Below, piece after piece: positions 1 to 7,933 of a stretch of DNA of 14,045 bases. Position 1 is the stretch's first letter, and each line of letters starts with the position of its first letter. The stretch comes from Mageeibacillus sp. UBA3708 (GTDB lineage Bacteria; Bacillota; Clostridia; Saccharofermentanales; Saccharofermentanaceae), in contig DFIB01000227.1 of the NCBI GenBank assembly GCA_002371375.1, forward strand, positions 1 through 14,045, given 5' to 3'. The translations under genes were made by a program, and so were the position numbers. The notes under the pieces are model-generated. The model was given only the letters and a program-made list of their open reading frames with translations, was not told the origin of the DNA and did no database searches.

Positions 1-1049
1 TTGCCCCCGCCGATGACGCAGCCTTCGCTGTCGTAGAATACTGCCGACTGTCCCGGCGACACGCCTGCTACCGCATCGTCAAGAGTCACCAGTACGCGCT
101 GATCGTCACAGCGCCTGATATAAGCCGGTCTCTCGGGCTGGTGGTAGCGCGCTTTGACAAAGCAGCGGACAGGTTCACCTGTAATGTCGTCAACGCTCAG
201 GAAGTTGACTTCTCTGCAGTAGAACGAACTGCACATGATGTCAGCAATGGTGCCGAGCACGACGGTGTTGTCATCAGGTGATATCTTAGTGACGTATGCG
301 GGCTTGCCGAGCGCAATACCCAAGCCTTTGCGCTGACCGACGGTATAACCGTAAATGCCTTTGTGCGTGCCGAGCACATTTCCCGAAGAATCTACAAAGC
401 TGCCTTCTCCCGGAACGGGACGGTCAGAATGTTCCTTAATAAAATCCTGATACTTGCCTTCCGTTACGAAACATATCTCCTGCGAGTCACTTTTCCCGGC
501 ACAGGGAAGTCCTATCTCTGCGGCGATCTTCCGGACCTCATCTTTGGTATATGTACCCAGAGGCATCATCGTATGGCTCAGGTGTTCCTGCGTCAGCTTG
601 TATAACATATATGTCTGGTCCTTGGCCGCATGAAGTGCCTTCTTAACCGTGTATCTGCCGTTATCCAGCTTAACTATATTGGCGTAATGCCCCGTTGCCA
701 CGTACTGCGCATCGAAAACATGTGTAAGCTCCATCATCTTGTCCCACTTCACATACTTGTTGCACTCGATGCACGGATTGGGAGTAAGGCCGTCCAGGTA
801 ATCTCTCACGAAAGGCTTGACCACTCTGTTGCCAAACAGCGACAGGCAGTTATGAGGATGATATTTGATCCCTATTATCTCGGCCGTCATCCGCGCGTCA
901 TCGATCTCACAGCACCTGCTGTCCTCTCCGCTGTCGCCCTGCCATGTCCTCAAAGTGATGCCGATGACCTCATGACCTTCCTGCTTAAGAAGGTATGCAG
1001 CGACGCCGCTGTCGACTCCGCCTGACATTCCGACCAGTACTCTTGCCAT
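1..1049 (-). CDS. mnmA: tRNA-specific 2-thiouridylase MnmA (3' end cut by window edge)
   Basis: MnmA thiolates the wobble uridine (U34) of tRNA-Lys, -Glu and -Gln in the cytoplasm, using ATP and sulfur relayed from a cysteine desulfurase. Reading the minus strand from ATG 1049 gives 349 open codons. The ATP-binding PP-loop SGGVDS lies at about residues 9-14. The two catalytic cysteines are Cys93 (in NPCIECN) and Cys193 (in EICFV), about 100 residues apart as expected for the family. KDQTYML, typical of the family, lies between them. The family is usually about 360 residues, so only a short C-terminal tail is missing at the window edge. The start is set by AGGAG about 10 nt upstream and the immediate PP-loop. 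It is divergent from the zinc-ribbon gene. Base composition (about half G+C in sampled stretches) is higher than in the CRISPR genes, which fits a core gene. Confidence 0.96.
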   Translation of the reverse strand, partial: MARVLVGMSGGVDSGVAAYLLKQEGHEVIGITLRTWQGDSGEDSRCCEIDDARMTAEIIGIKYHPHNCLSLFGNRVVKPFVRDYLDGLTPNPCIECNKYVKWDKMMELTHVFDAQYVATGHYANIVKLDNGRYTVKKALHAAKDQTYMLYKLTQEHLSHTMMPLGTYTKDEVRKIAAEIGLPCAGKSDSQEICFVTEGKYQDFIKEHSDRPVPGEGSFVDSSGNVLGTHKGIYGYTVGQRKGLGIALGKPAYVTKISPDDNTVVLGTIADIMCSSFYCREVNFLSVDDITGEPVRCFVKARYHQPERPAYIRRCDDQRVLVTLDDAVAGVSPGQSAVFYDSEGCVIGGG

Positions 1050-1082
1050 CAGAATGATGCTCCTCTCGAATAGACTGACATG

Positions 1083-1110
1083 ATTATACCGCAAGTGGTT
1101 GCGTGAGCAA
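1083..1110 (-). promoter_or_regulatory. Candidate sigma-A promoter of mnmA
   Basis: On the minus strand a perfect TATAAT (1083-1088) is preceded at 16 nt by TTGCTC (1105-1110), a 3/6 match to the -35 consensus. It lies 34 nt upstream of the mnmA start codon and upstream of its AGGAG site. Confidence 0.5.
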
Positions 1111-1112
1111 AT

Positions 1113-1129
1113 GTCTGCACCGCGCAGAC
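1113..1129. repeat. Short inverted repeat between divergent promoters
   Basis: GTCTGC (1113-1118) and GCAGAC (1124-1129) form a perfect 6-bp inverted repeat with a 5-nt gap, located between the mnmA and zinc-ribbon gene promoters. It could be a regulator site. A match this short can also arise by chance. Confidence 0.25.
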
Positions 1130-1150
1130 CAAATCGTTACCGTCAAAAAC

Positions 1151-1156
1151 TATAAT
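1151..1156 (+). promoter_or_regulatory. Candidate -10 box for the zinc-ribbon gene
   Basis: A perfect TATAAT lies 35 nt upstream of the start codon at 1192. No good -35 hexamer is found at 16-18 nt, so only the -10 element is supported. Confidence 0.4.
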
Positions 1157-1191
1157 TTAATCAGTAATATCAGACATAAGGAGGCAGTGAT

Positions 1192-2127
1192 ATGGATACT
1201 GAATCTATTGGTCCCGCAAACAACTCCGATAACGTGACACTTGTGCCTGCCAGATGCACTAACTGCAGCGGCGAACTGACGGTGGACCCGTCGCAGGAGG
1301 CAGCGGTGTGCAAGTACTGCGGAACGCCTTTCGTAATATCGAAAGCGATCCAAAATTACACCATTCACAACAACACTTATCAGACGAATGTTGTGAATGA
1401 CCAACGTAAGGGCACTGTGGAAGCGATCCTCAGCTACAAGAGCGAGCAGGAAGAGAAGAAATACAACCGCAAGCAGCAGGAGAAGATCATAGCGGAAGAC
1501 AAGAAAAAGCGGCGCAACAGGATGATCCTGTGGGCGCTCGGCTGGATATTTATATTCCCTGTGCCGCTGACGATCCTGGTCCTTCGCAGCAAGACTTTCA
1601 ACTGGAAGGTCAAGCTCGGCATCATCGCTGCTGCATGGATCGCGTACCTGATAATCTTCTTTATTGTGCCGAAGGTAAGAGGCACGAGCTCCACACCGGC
1701 TACCAATCTGTCGTCCTCGGTAACAGAGACGACTGCCGCAACCACGACGGCAACAACGACCGAATCAACCACGGAAGCGACAACGTCCGAGACTACTGCC
1801 GAGACATCTGATCCCGAGGACGAGAAAGCACGCAAGGCAGTTGCCGACGGTGATTATTCACTTGTATCCAAGGACTTCAAGAAGACGATGGATTCATACG
1901 AGAAATTCTATGACAAGTACATCAAATTCATGAAGAAGTACAAGTCCGGCAAGGGCGACATGGCCAAAATGATGAACGAATACATGGACATGCTCTCACA
2001 GCTCGAAGACTGGAGCAATAAGATGGATAAGATCGACGAGAGCAAGCTCTCGGCAGCCGACGATGCGTATTTCCTGCTTGTTACCGCAAGGATAGAGAAG
2101 AAGTTGCTGGATGCTGCGATAACGTGA
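1192..2127 (+). CDS. Zinc-ribbon, two-TM protein with Thr-rich linker and helical C-terminal domain (DUF6591-like)
   Basis: This is a 311-residue protein of unknown function. Residues 22-43 form a zinc ribbon (CX2C at Cys22/25 and CX2C at Cys40/43). A charged Lys/Glu-rich helical stretch covers about 78-110. Two membrane segments lie at about 111-131 and 141-160. A low-complexity Thr/Ser/Glu linker spans about 165-208. The C-terminal domain (about 215-311) contains FKKTMDSYEKFYDKY and LEDWSNKMDKID; I recall this pattern from Clostridia proteins labelled DUF6591, but cannot verify it here. AAGGAGG at 1178-1184 sits 7 nt before the ATG. It probably places a cytoplasmic zinc ribbon on one side of the membrane and the helical domain, beyond a flexible stalk, on the same or the other side depending on topology. 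It is monocistronic, ended by the hairpin at 2159-2190, and shares the higher G+C of mnmA, so I assign it to the backbone and not to the CRISPR locus. Confidence 0.85.
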   Translation: MDTESIGPANNSDNVTLVPARCTNCSGELTVDPSQEAAVCKYCGTPFVISKAIQNYTIHNNTYQTNVVNDQRKGTVEAILSYKSEQEEKKYNRKQQEKIIAEDKKKRRNRMILWALGWIFIFPVPLTILVLRSKTFNWKVKLGIIAAAWIAYLIIFFIVPKVRGTSSTPATNLSSSVTETTAATTTATTTESTTEATTSETTAETSDPEDEKARKAVADGDYSLVSKDFKKTMDSYEKFYDKYIKFMKKYKSGKGDMAKMMNEYMDMLSQLEDWSNKMDKIDESKLSAADDAYFLLVTARIEKKLLDAAIT

Positions 2128-2158
2128 AGAATTGGGTTTGAAATAGATGTTTAGACAG

Positions 2159-2196
2159 GGGAGGTATCTCATTAATATGGGATGCCTCCCGGTTAT
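2159..2196 (+). terminator. Hairpin terminator after the zinc-ribbon gene
   Basis: GGGAGGTATC (2159-2168) pairs with GATGCCTCCC (2181-2190), a 10-bp stem with one G-U pair, around a 12-nt loop. A T-rich but interrupted tract (GGTTATTTAT) follows. It lies 32 nt after the stop codon at 2127 and separates the backbone genes from the CRISPR operon. The weak U-tract lowers confidence. Confidence 0.6.
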
Positions 2197-2265
2197 TTAT
2201 GTAGGATTTGAGTGGCGTTTAATGTGTAAATGTTTTTTGAATAATAGTGTCCGCAGGTCAAATAT

Positions 2266-2294
2266 GTGACAGAATGGTATAGAATAATTATATG
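2266..2294 (+). promoter_or_regulatory. Candidate promoter of the EcsC-cas6-csm operon
   Basis: GTGACA (2266-2271, 5/6 to the -35 consensus) is followed after 17 nt by TATATG (2289-2294, 4/6 to the -10). It would start transcription near 2301, giving a very short leader ahead of the GGAG site at 2304-2307. The rest of the 2197-2311 gap is AT-rich with no gene visible. TTGAAT at 2237-2242 is another possible -35 but has no convincing -10. Confidence 0.35.
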
Positions 2295-2317
2295 TTCTGA
2301 AAAGGAGATTCTTGTGT

Positions 2318-3079
2318 ATGGAAAAGAAAAAACTATTCTCCACTGATGACATGTTGAAGGTCCTTGATGCTTGTTATGCTCAGTCAGTCAAAGGTATCAA
2401 GAATGTAAGTCCTCCGATTGAGAGGCTCGCAGACGATTATTTAAAGAAGAATCCAAATGTCGAAGTTGCGGCAAAGAAGATGCTGAATTATCAGGTAGCT
2501 AAGTGTACCACATCAGGCTTTATTACCGGATTTGGCGGACTGATTACTATGCCTGTTACTATCCCTGCAAATCTGAGCAGCGTTTTATATGTACAGATGA
2601 GAATGATTGCTGCTACTGCATATATGGGCGGTTATGACCTGAATGATGATCAGATTCAGACATTTGTTTATGTATGTCTGGCAGGAGTATCGATTACCGA
2701 GCTGATCAAAAAAGCAGGTGTGAATATTACTAACAAATTGGCGTTGAAAGGCTTGGAGAAACTGCCCGGTAAGATCCTGACTAAGATCAATCAGAAGGTT
2801 GGATTCAGACTCGTGACAAAGTTCGGTGAGAAGGGAGCGATCAATCTTGTTAAGGTTGTTCCTGTAGCCGGAGCAGTTGTAAATGCAGGCTTTGATTTTG
2901 CTGAGACAAAAGCGATAGCTAACAGAGCATATAAGATGTTTATTGAAGGTGAATATACAGCACCCGCTGATGAAGATAAAGCTAAACTGGTCTCGGACAC
3001 TTCAACTGACGGTGTTGTTGACAACGGTATTCTGGATAGTGATGAAGCCCTGAGAATACTTGCTGAATCAGAGGTGTAG
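2318..3079 (+). CDS. EcsC-family membrane-associated protein, first gene of the type III-A operon
   Basis: This 253-residue protein looks like the EcsC family (named after Bacillus subtilis EcsC; biochemical role not established). A hydrophobic, Gly/Pro-rich segment at about 66-90 (TTSGFITGFGG, then LITMPVTIPANLSS) is followed by an amphipathic stretch with VQMRMIAATAYMGGYD, the characteristic EcsC arrangement. A second hydrophobic patch at about 177-195 (VVPVAGAVVNAGFDFAET) is also typical. The C-terminal tail is acidic. I chose ATG 2318 over the in-frame TTG at 2312 because GGAG (2304-2307) is 10 nt from the ATG but only 4 nt from the TTG. The stop is 8 nt before the cas6 start, and no promoter fits between them, so the two genes should be co-transcribed. 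It is not a recognised type III-A subunit. I infer a membrane-linked accessory role, possibly defence-related, but it could also be a passenger gene. Confidence 0.75.
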   Translation: MEKKKLFSTDDMLKVLDACYAQSVKGIKNVSPPIERLADDYLKKNPNVEVAAKKMLNYQVAKCTTSGFITGFGGLITMPVTIPANLSSVLYVQMRMIAATAYMGGYDLNDDQIQTFVYVCLAGVSITELIKKAGVNITNKLALKGLEKLPGKILTKINQKVGFRLVTKFGEKGAINLVKVVPVAGAVVNAGFDFAETKAIANRAYKMFIEGEYTAPADEDKAKLVSDTSTDGVVDNGILDSDEALRILAESEV

Positions 3080-3087
3080 AGTAAGAT

Positions 3088-3840
3088 ATGTCGATGTTAG
3101 TTGAATTGAGTATGGCTCTCAAACCACAAAGAGATGATAAGATAGGTTATTTGCAGTCGTCTTTGTTTCAAGGTGTGTTGATGGAGAGTATCAATAAGGA
3201 TTATGCTGAGACAATACATCAGAATGGCCTTCATCCTTACAGTCAATGCATATATAACCGTGACGGATTGGTGTGGAGTGTCAGGACAGTTAATGATGAT
3301 GCATATCATGGAATAATAGAACCGTTGTTATCTCCCAGTTTTAGGACGTTTGAATTGAAACAAAGAGAATTGGCGGTTGAAATAGTCAATAAGACAGTTA
3401 AGTCAATATCATACGAAGATTTGATGAAGACGTTTAATTCAGATGATGTTGACAGATATGTAAAGGTGTTGTTCGATTCTCCGACAGCGTTCAAAAGTGA
3501 CTCAAATTATGTCTTTATGCCTGATATCAAACTGATCTTCGGAAGTTTGATGCGTAAATACAGTTCTGCTTCATCCAGTACTGATATGTCAGATGATGAT
3601 ACACTGGAATATATAGCTACACATACAAGCTTTTCTGATTATAAGATTAGAAGTGTCCGTTTTCCTTTGGAGAATACAAGAATACCGGCTTTTATGGGAG
3701 AGGTAACGCTTCATTTCAGAGGGACCGATACAATGGCCAGATATGCAAAGATGCTCCTCGAGTTTGGTGAGTATTCAGGCATAGGCATAAAGTGTGGCAT
3801 GGGAATGGGATCAATAAAGATAGAAAGAGAGGGAAGATGA
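3088..3840 (+). CDS. cas6: Cas6 pre-crRNA endoribonuclease
   Basis: Cas6 cuts the repeat RNA to release crRNAs carrying an 8-nt 5' handle. The 250-residue protein shows the family pattern of a ferredoxin-like RAMP: LFQGVLMESINKDYAETIH, then GLHPYSQ near residues 27-53, where His44 (or less likely His49) is the expected catalytic base. A glycine-rich loop (GEYSGIGIKCGMGMGSIKI) occupies about 227-245 at the C-terminus, as usual for Cas6. No strong SD sequence lies just upstream; the nearest purine-rich site (AGAGG, about 3070-3074) is inside the end of the EcsC-family gene, suggesting translational coupling. The stop overlaps the beginning of cas10. Cas6 is a stand-alone partner in type III-A, not part of the Csm complex. 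The matching substrate is the array at 10539-11423, whose hairpin base precedes ACGGAAAC. Confidence 0.93.
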   Translation: MSMLVELSMALKPQRDDKIGYLQSSLFQGVLMESINKDYAETIHQNGLHPYSQCIYNRDGLVWSVRTVNDDAYHGIIEPLLSPSFRTFELKQRELAVEIVNKTVKSISYEDLMKTFNSDDVDRYVKVLFDSPTAFKSDSNYVFMPDIKLIFGSLMRKYSSASSSTDMSDDDTLEYIATHTSFSDYKIRSVRFPLENTRIPAFMGEVTLHFRGTDTMARYAKMLLEFGEYSGIGIKCGMGMGSIKIEREGR

Positions 3841-5924
3841 TGGAGCAAAAAGAGATTAAACTGATGATTGCATCCTGTGTCTCGGTTATCAGAGATGCAG
3901 CTATTGATGTTTGTGCTCCTTTTACGCTTGATGATGCGGACAAACAGAAGATAGCTAACGCAAAACAGTTGATTTTTGCAGACGATGTGACCGATGCCGG
4001 AACAAGGAAGAATCTTGAGAGTATCTTTAACGTTCTGAATGGGAATAATGGACGCAAACATTATATTCCCCGTCCGGTAATTGATGAAGATATTAATTAC
4101 CCGACTGATGAAGAGACATCGTGCGATTATGAGAGTCTGTCAAATAGAATCAATGCATGTATTGAAGGGAATGAACTTACGGATAGTGGCCTTAACAGTT
4201 TTCTTGAAAATCTGGAGAACGAATTAACATATATACCCGGAACGACAAATGACCCTGATATTTCTCTTTTTGATCAGGCAAAGATGATTGCTTGTGTAGT
4301 ATCGTGCTTGCCTGATGAAGCATGTTCGTCTTCGGATGATCTGTTTTTGTTGTACTCAATGGATTTCTCCGGTATTCAGGATTTTATTTATACCATCAAC
4401 AGCAAAGGAGCTCTCAAGACACTCCGTGCCAGGTCTTTCTATCTTGAACTACTGATGGAGAATATCATTGATGAGTTGTTGTCACAATTGAATCTTTCCC
4501 GAGTTAATGTTATTTACTCCGGCGGCGGTCATTGTTATCTTTTGTTGCCAAATACCGACCAAACTGTAAAGATAATCGAAGAATACAACAATTCCGTTAA
4601 TGAATGGCTGCTGGATACATATGATATCTCCTTATATGTTGGCCATGGATATACGCCATGCAGCTGTTTGTCACTGCGTAATATCCCTAATGGCAGTTAT
4701 GTTGAATTGTTCAGAAATGTCAGCAGAGAGATATCAGACAGGAAAGCAAACCGTTATACAGCGGAACAGATTATAAGATTTAATAGCAGAATCGCTGAAG
4801 ACTATTCAAGGGAATGTAAAGTGTGCAGAAGAATTGATAAGCTGAATTCCGAGGGGGAATGCTCGATTTGCAGCGCCATTAAGGAATTCTCAAACAGCAT
4901 TCTTCATCACGGGTTCTATTGCGTTGTAAATCAAACAAATGCAGGTTTGCCCTTGCCGGGTGGATTAAGAGTTGTCTCAGCAGGCAATGACACTGATTCG
5001 ATCGATAAAAGAACTATTGTCAGGACATACCGCAAGAGGCAGATAAAAGATTCCGGTATCTCATCCAGGGGATTATGGATCGGCGACTATGCGTCTTCAT
5101 GCAACACTCTTGAAGAAATGGCGGCTGATTCCAAAGACGCAGGTCGTATTGAGAGAATTGGTGTATTGCGTGCTGATGTGGATAATCTCGGAACTGCTTT
5201 CGCTTCAGGATTCAAAGCCGCAAATGGCGGAAACATTCTAAAGACTGCAGCTTTATCCAGACAGTTGTCCCTGTTCTTCAAGTATCATATCAATTCTGTA
5301 CTGAGTAATAAAAACAGGAATGCCACAATCTGTTATTCCGGCGGTGATGATCTGTTTATTGTCGGGGAGTGGTACAGTGTCATTGAATTGGCTATGGATA
5401 TCAGTGCCGCATTTGAGAGATATACGGAAGGTGCGCTCACTTTATCTGCAGGTATAGGTATCTATGACAGTAAGTACCCCATTAGCAGGATTGCATATGA
5501 GACAGCAAAGATGGAAGATCTGTCAAAACATCTGGAAGGTAAAAATGCCATAACACTGTTTGAGGATAATACTTACCATTGGAATGAGTTTGAAGGTGAA
5601 GTTCTTGGAGAGAAGTTTGATGTGCTCGCAACATACTTTGACAGAATTGATTCGCGCGGAATGAGTTTCCTTTACAAGTTGCTTGAGCTGATCAGAAATC
5701 AGGACGACAGGATCAACTTTGCAAGATTTGTATACATCATCTCGAGATTGGAACCGGGCAAGGACTCGCCTCCGGATAAGAAAGACAGTTATAGGGTATT
5801 CTCGAATAATATGTGCACATGGATTAGATCCGAGAACGACCGCAAGCAACTAATGACTGCAATAATGCTTTATGTATATTTGACACGTAATAAGGAGGAT
5901 AAAACAAATGGAATTTCTGAATGA
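3840..5924 (+). CDS. csm1: Cas10/Csm1, cyclic oligoadenylate synthase subunit of the Csm complex (HD motifs lost)
   Basis: This is the large type III-A subunit, 694 residues from ATG 3840. The first palm domain begins at MDFSGIQDFIY (174-184) and includes SGGGH. A zinc site is formed by Cys326/329 and Cys341/344. The second palm carries RADVDNLG (Asp446/448) and an intact GGDD (501-504), the cyclase active site that makes cyclic oligoadenylate from ATP when target RNA is bound. The N-terminal region has no HD dipeptide: where Csm1 proteins normally show LLHDIGK there is CVSVIRDAA, and the usual DISLxDH reads DISLFDQ. The single-strand DNase is therefore probably absent. GAGG at 3829-3832 is 7 nt from ATG 3840 and 4 nt from the adjacent ATG 3837, so I prefer 3840; both overlap the cas6 stop. 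The 3' end overlaps csm2 by 17 nt. Confidence 0.96.
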   Translation: MEQKEIKLMIASCVSVIRDAAIDVCAPFTLDDADKQKIANAKQLIFADDVTDAGTRKNLESIFNVLNGNNGRKHYIPRPVIDEDINYPTDEETSCDYESLSNRINACIEGNELTDSGLNSFLENLENELTYIPGTTNDPDISLFDQAKMIACVVSCLPDEACSSSDDLFLLYSMDFSGIQDFIYTINSKGALKTLRARSFYLELLMENIIDELLSQLNLSRVNVIYSGGGHCYLLLPNTDQTVKIIEEYNNSVNEWLLDTYDISLYVGHGYTPCSCLSLRNIPNGSYVELFRNVSREISDRKANRYTAEQIIRFNSRIAEDYSRECKVCRRIDKLNSEGECSICSAIKEFSNSILHHGFYCVVNQTNAGLPLPGGLRVVSAGNDTDSIDKRTIVRTYRKRQIKDSGISSRGLWIGDYASSCNTLEEMAADSKDAGRIERIGVLRADVDNLGTAFASGFKAANGGNILKTAALSRQLSLFFKYHINSVLSNKNRNATICYSGGDDLFIVGEWYSVIELAMDISAAFERYTEGALTLSAGIGIYDSKYPISRIAYETAKMEDLSKHLEGKNAITLFEDNTYHWNEFEGEVLGEKFDVLATYFDRIDSRGMSFLYKLLELIRNQDDRINFARFVYIISRLEPGKDSPPDKKDSYRVFSNNMCTWIRSENDRKQLMTAIMLYVYLTRNKEDKTNGISE

Positions 5925-6312
5925 AGCAACCTATGTAAATCAGGCAGAGGAAGTGTTCAAAGAACTTCTCAAACCAACCAAAGATAAATTTGGTAAGGAG
6001 AAAAGACCTCAATTAGTTACGACTTCAAAACTGCGTAATATATTGGCGATGGCTGCGGATATTTATGATAGCGTTCTGCAGAATCCTTCTAATGTGCTTA
6101 ACCCTGATACAGTATCAAGAATAGAGTATTTGAGAGTAAGAATGATATATGAGTCAGGACGTGAAGCGACTGTAAAGGATTTTGTTGTCAAAACCCGGCT
6201 TCTTGATTATGTGAAGATGATTGGTAATGATAAGAAGCGATACATTTTGTTTTATCGATACTTAGAGGCACTGGTTGCATTCCATAAGTTCAATGGCGGC
6301 AAAGAGAATTGA
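5908..6312 (+). CDS. csm2: Csm2, small helical subunit of the Csm complex
   Basis: Csm2 lines the inner filament of the type III-A complex opposite Csm3 and contacts target RNA. The 134-residue protein matches the family in length and pattern: LVTTSKLRNILAMAADIY (about 36-53), RIEYLRVRMIYESGRE in the middle, and the C-terminal signature YRYLEALVAFHKFNGGK. The start is set by AAGGAGG (5891-5897), inside the end of cas10, ahead of ATG 5908. This is among the strongest SD sites of the operon and fits a subunit needed in several copies. The overlap with cas10 implies translational coupling. Confidence 0.93.
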   Translation: MEFLNEATYVNQAEEVFKELLKPTKDKFGKEKRPQLVTTSKLRNILAMAADIYDSVLQNPSNVLNPDTVSRIEYLRVRMIYESGREATVKDFVVKTRLLDYVKMIGNDKKRYILFYRYLEALVAFHKFNGGKEN

Positions 6313-6330
6313 TGTAGGGAGGAATTTAAT

Positions 6331-6984
6331 ATGCTTACAAAAATACAGATTACGGGAAATATAACAGTTGAAACAGGTATGCACATTGGAGGTTCATCTG
6401 CGTTTGCTGCAATAGGTGCGGTTGATTCCCCGGTCATCAAAGACAGCAGAACGAACAAACCGATAATCCCGGGCAGTTCGCTTAAGGGCAAGATGCGGGC
6501 ACTTCTTGCCAAAGAAATGAATGATAAGGTGGTAAGTCCTGATGATGATTGCGAAGCAATTGCCAGGCTTTTTGGTACTGCTAAGAAAGATAAGGTTCGT
6601 GCAAGCAGGCTGCTATTCTCCGATATGAGTCTTACCAATGAACAGGAACTAAGGGATGCCGGACTTCAAAGTCTGACGGAAGTAAAATTTGAGAATACCA
6701 TTAACAGAGCAACAGCTGTAGCCAATCCGAGACAGATTGAAAGAGTTGTCAGAGGTTCAGTATTCAATCTGGATATCATATACAATGTTGAGAATGTTGA
6801 TGAAGTATCTGAGGATTTTAAGACTTTCTCTGAGGGGATCAAACTCCTGCAGTATGATTATCTTGGCGGCAACGGATCAAGAGGGTATGGCAAGATCACA
6901 TTTAATAATCTTAAGGCAACTGTTGTAACCGGTTCATTGGATGAACAGATCATTCAAGAGTGTAATAATACATTGTCTCTGTAA
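6331..6984 (+). CDS. csm3: Csm3, backbone RAMP subunit and target-RNA nuclease
   Basis: Csm3 (Cas7 family) polymerises along the crRNA and cleaves target RNA at 6-nt intervals. The 217-residue protein has the family's conserved beginning: HIGGSSAFAAIGAVDSP, with Asp32 at the position of the catalytic aspartate (the Asp33 equivalent), then PIIPGSSLKGKMRALL. Downstream it has RLLFSDM, TINRATAVANPRQIERV in the thumb region, and LGGNGSRGYGKI near the C-terminus. All expected active features are intact. A strong GGGAGG site sits before ATG 6331, which is 18 nt after the csm2 stop. Confidence 0.96.
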   Translation: MLTKIQITGNITVETGMHIGGSSAFAAIGAVDSPVIKDSRTNKPIIPGSSLKGKMRALLAKEMNDKVVSPDDDCEAIARLFGTAKKDKVRASRLLFSDMSLTNEQELRDAGLQSLTEVKFENTINRATAVANPRQIERVVRGSVFNLDIIYNVENVDEVSEDFKTFSEGIKLLQYDYLGGNGSRGYGKITFNNLKATVVTGSLDEQIIQECNNTLSL

Positions 6985-7003
6985 GCAGACGAGGGATGAT
7001 AAT

Positions 7004-7933
7004 ATGGATTATTGTATTTATAAACTTCATTTCAGTACCCCTGTTCATTTTGGTAAAAAAGCCTTAAGTGATTCGGAGTATTCGTTATGTTCTGATACAG
7101 TATTCTCTGCCCTGTGCAGTGAAGCGATAAATGGCGGTATTGATGTTCTGAATGATCTGGTCATGAAAGCCCAATCAGGCTGTATAGTATTATCAGATGC
7201 ATTGCCCTACATTGAAGATGATTATTTGCTTCCTAAGCCATATATCTATGTAGATCATAAAGATGATATTGATTCATCTGTAGTCAGGAAAGCATACAAG
7301 AATCTGAAATATGTTTCAATTCATGATTATGATGACTATTTAATGGGACGATTTGATATTGCCAATGCACCTTCGATTAACGAGCTTGGCGTTGAATCTC
7401 TCAAAGTATCCGCATCAATAAGGAATGATGATAATGAGACAAGACCATACGAGATCGGCACGTATGCCTTCAATGCCAATTGTGGATTATATATCATCCT
7501 TGGATTCGAACGTGGTGCAGACGAGCTGATTGATTCATTGATGCAGCACTTAAGCCTGAGCGGAATAGGCGGTAAACGGTCTTCCGGATATGGACGTTTT
7601 ACATTTGAGAAAATATCACCTGATAAGATACTGGTTGATAAACTGACCGGAGACGGAACGGTGAGTGTTTTGATCAATACTGCTTTGCCGAAGGAAGAAG
7701 AACTTGAAGAGTCTCTGCAGGGGGCACAATATAGTATGATCAAGAGGAGCGGTTTTGTCTCATCTGTTAATTATGCTGATTCGTGGCAGCGTAAGAAAGA
7801 TCAGATTATGTTCAAGTCCGGTTCATGTTTTGCAAAAGTATTTACAGGTGATGTTTATGATGTGTCTGCCGGTGCGGGAAGGCATCCGGTATACAGATAC
7901 GGTAAACCAATGTTTCTGAGGATTCGCAAATGA
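7004..7933 (+). CDS. csm4: Csm4, crRNA 5'-handle-binding RAMP subunit
   Basis: Csm4 (Cas5-like) caps the crRNA 5' end and bridges to Cas10. The protein is 309 residues from ATG 7004. It shows STPVHFGKKALSDSEY and SDTVFSALCSEAI near the N-terminus, YLLPKPYIYV, and the glycine-rich loop SGIGGKRSSGYGRF at about residues 185-198. An upstream in-frame ATG at 6941 lies inside csm3 and has no SD. GAGGGA at 6991-6996 is 7 nt before ATG 7004, and family similarity begins there. The stop overlaps the csm5 start by 4 nt (ATGA). Confidence 0.95.
   Translation: MDYCIYKLHFSTPVHFGKKALSDSEYSLCSDTVFSALCSEAINGGIDVLNDLVMKAQSGCIVLSDALPYIEDDYLLPKPYIYVDHKDDIDSSVVRKAYKNLKYVSIHDYDDYLMGRFDIANAPSINELGVESLKVSASIRNDDNETRPYEIGTYAFNANCGLYIILGFERGADELIDSLMQHLSLSGIGGKRSSGYGRFTFEKISPDKILVDKLTGDGTVSVLINTALPKEEELEESLQGAQYSMIKRSGFVSSVNYADSWQRKKDQIMFKSGSCFAKVFTGDVYDVSAGAGRHPVYRYGKPMFLRIRK

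Noticed and set aside
630..1025. Plus-strand open frame opposite mnmA
   Set aside because: The minus-strand mnmA reading explains this region with family motifs and an SD; the plus frame has neither.
6941..7003. N-terminal extension of csm4 reading back into csm3
   Set aside because: It overlaps the end of csm3, lacks an SD and does not resemble Csm4; GAGGGA points to ATG 7004.
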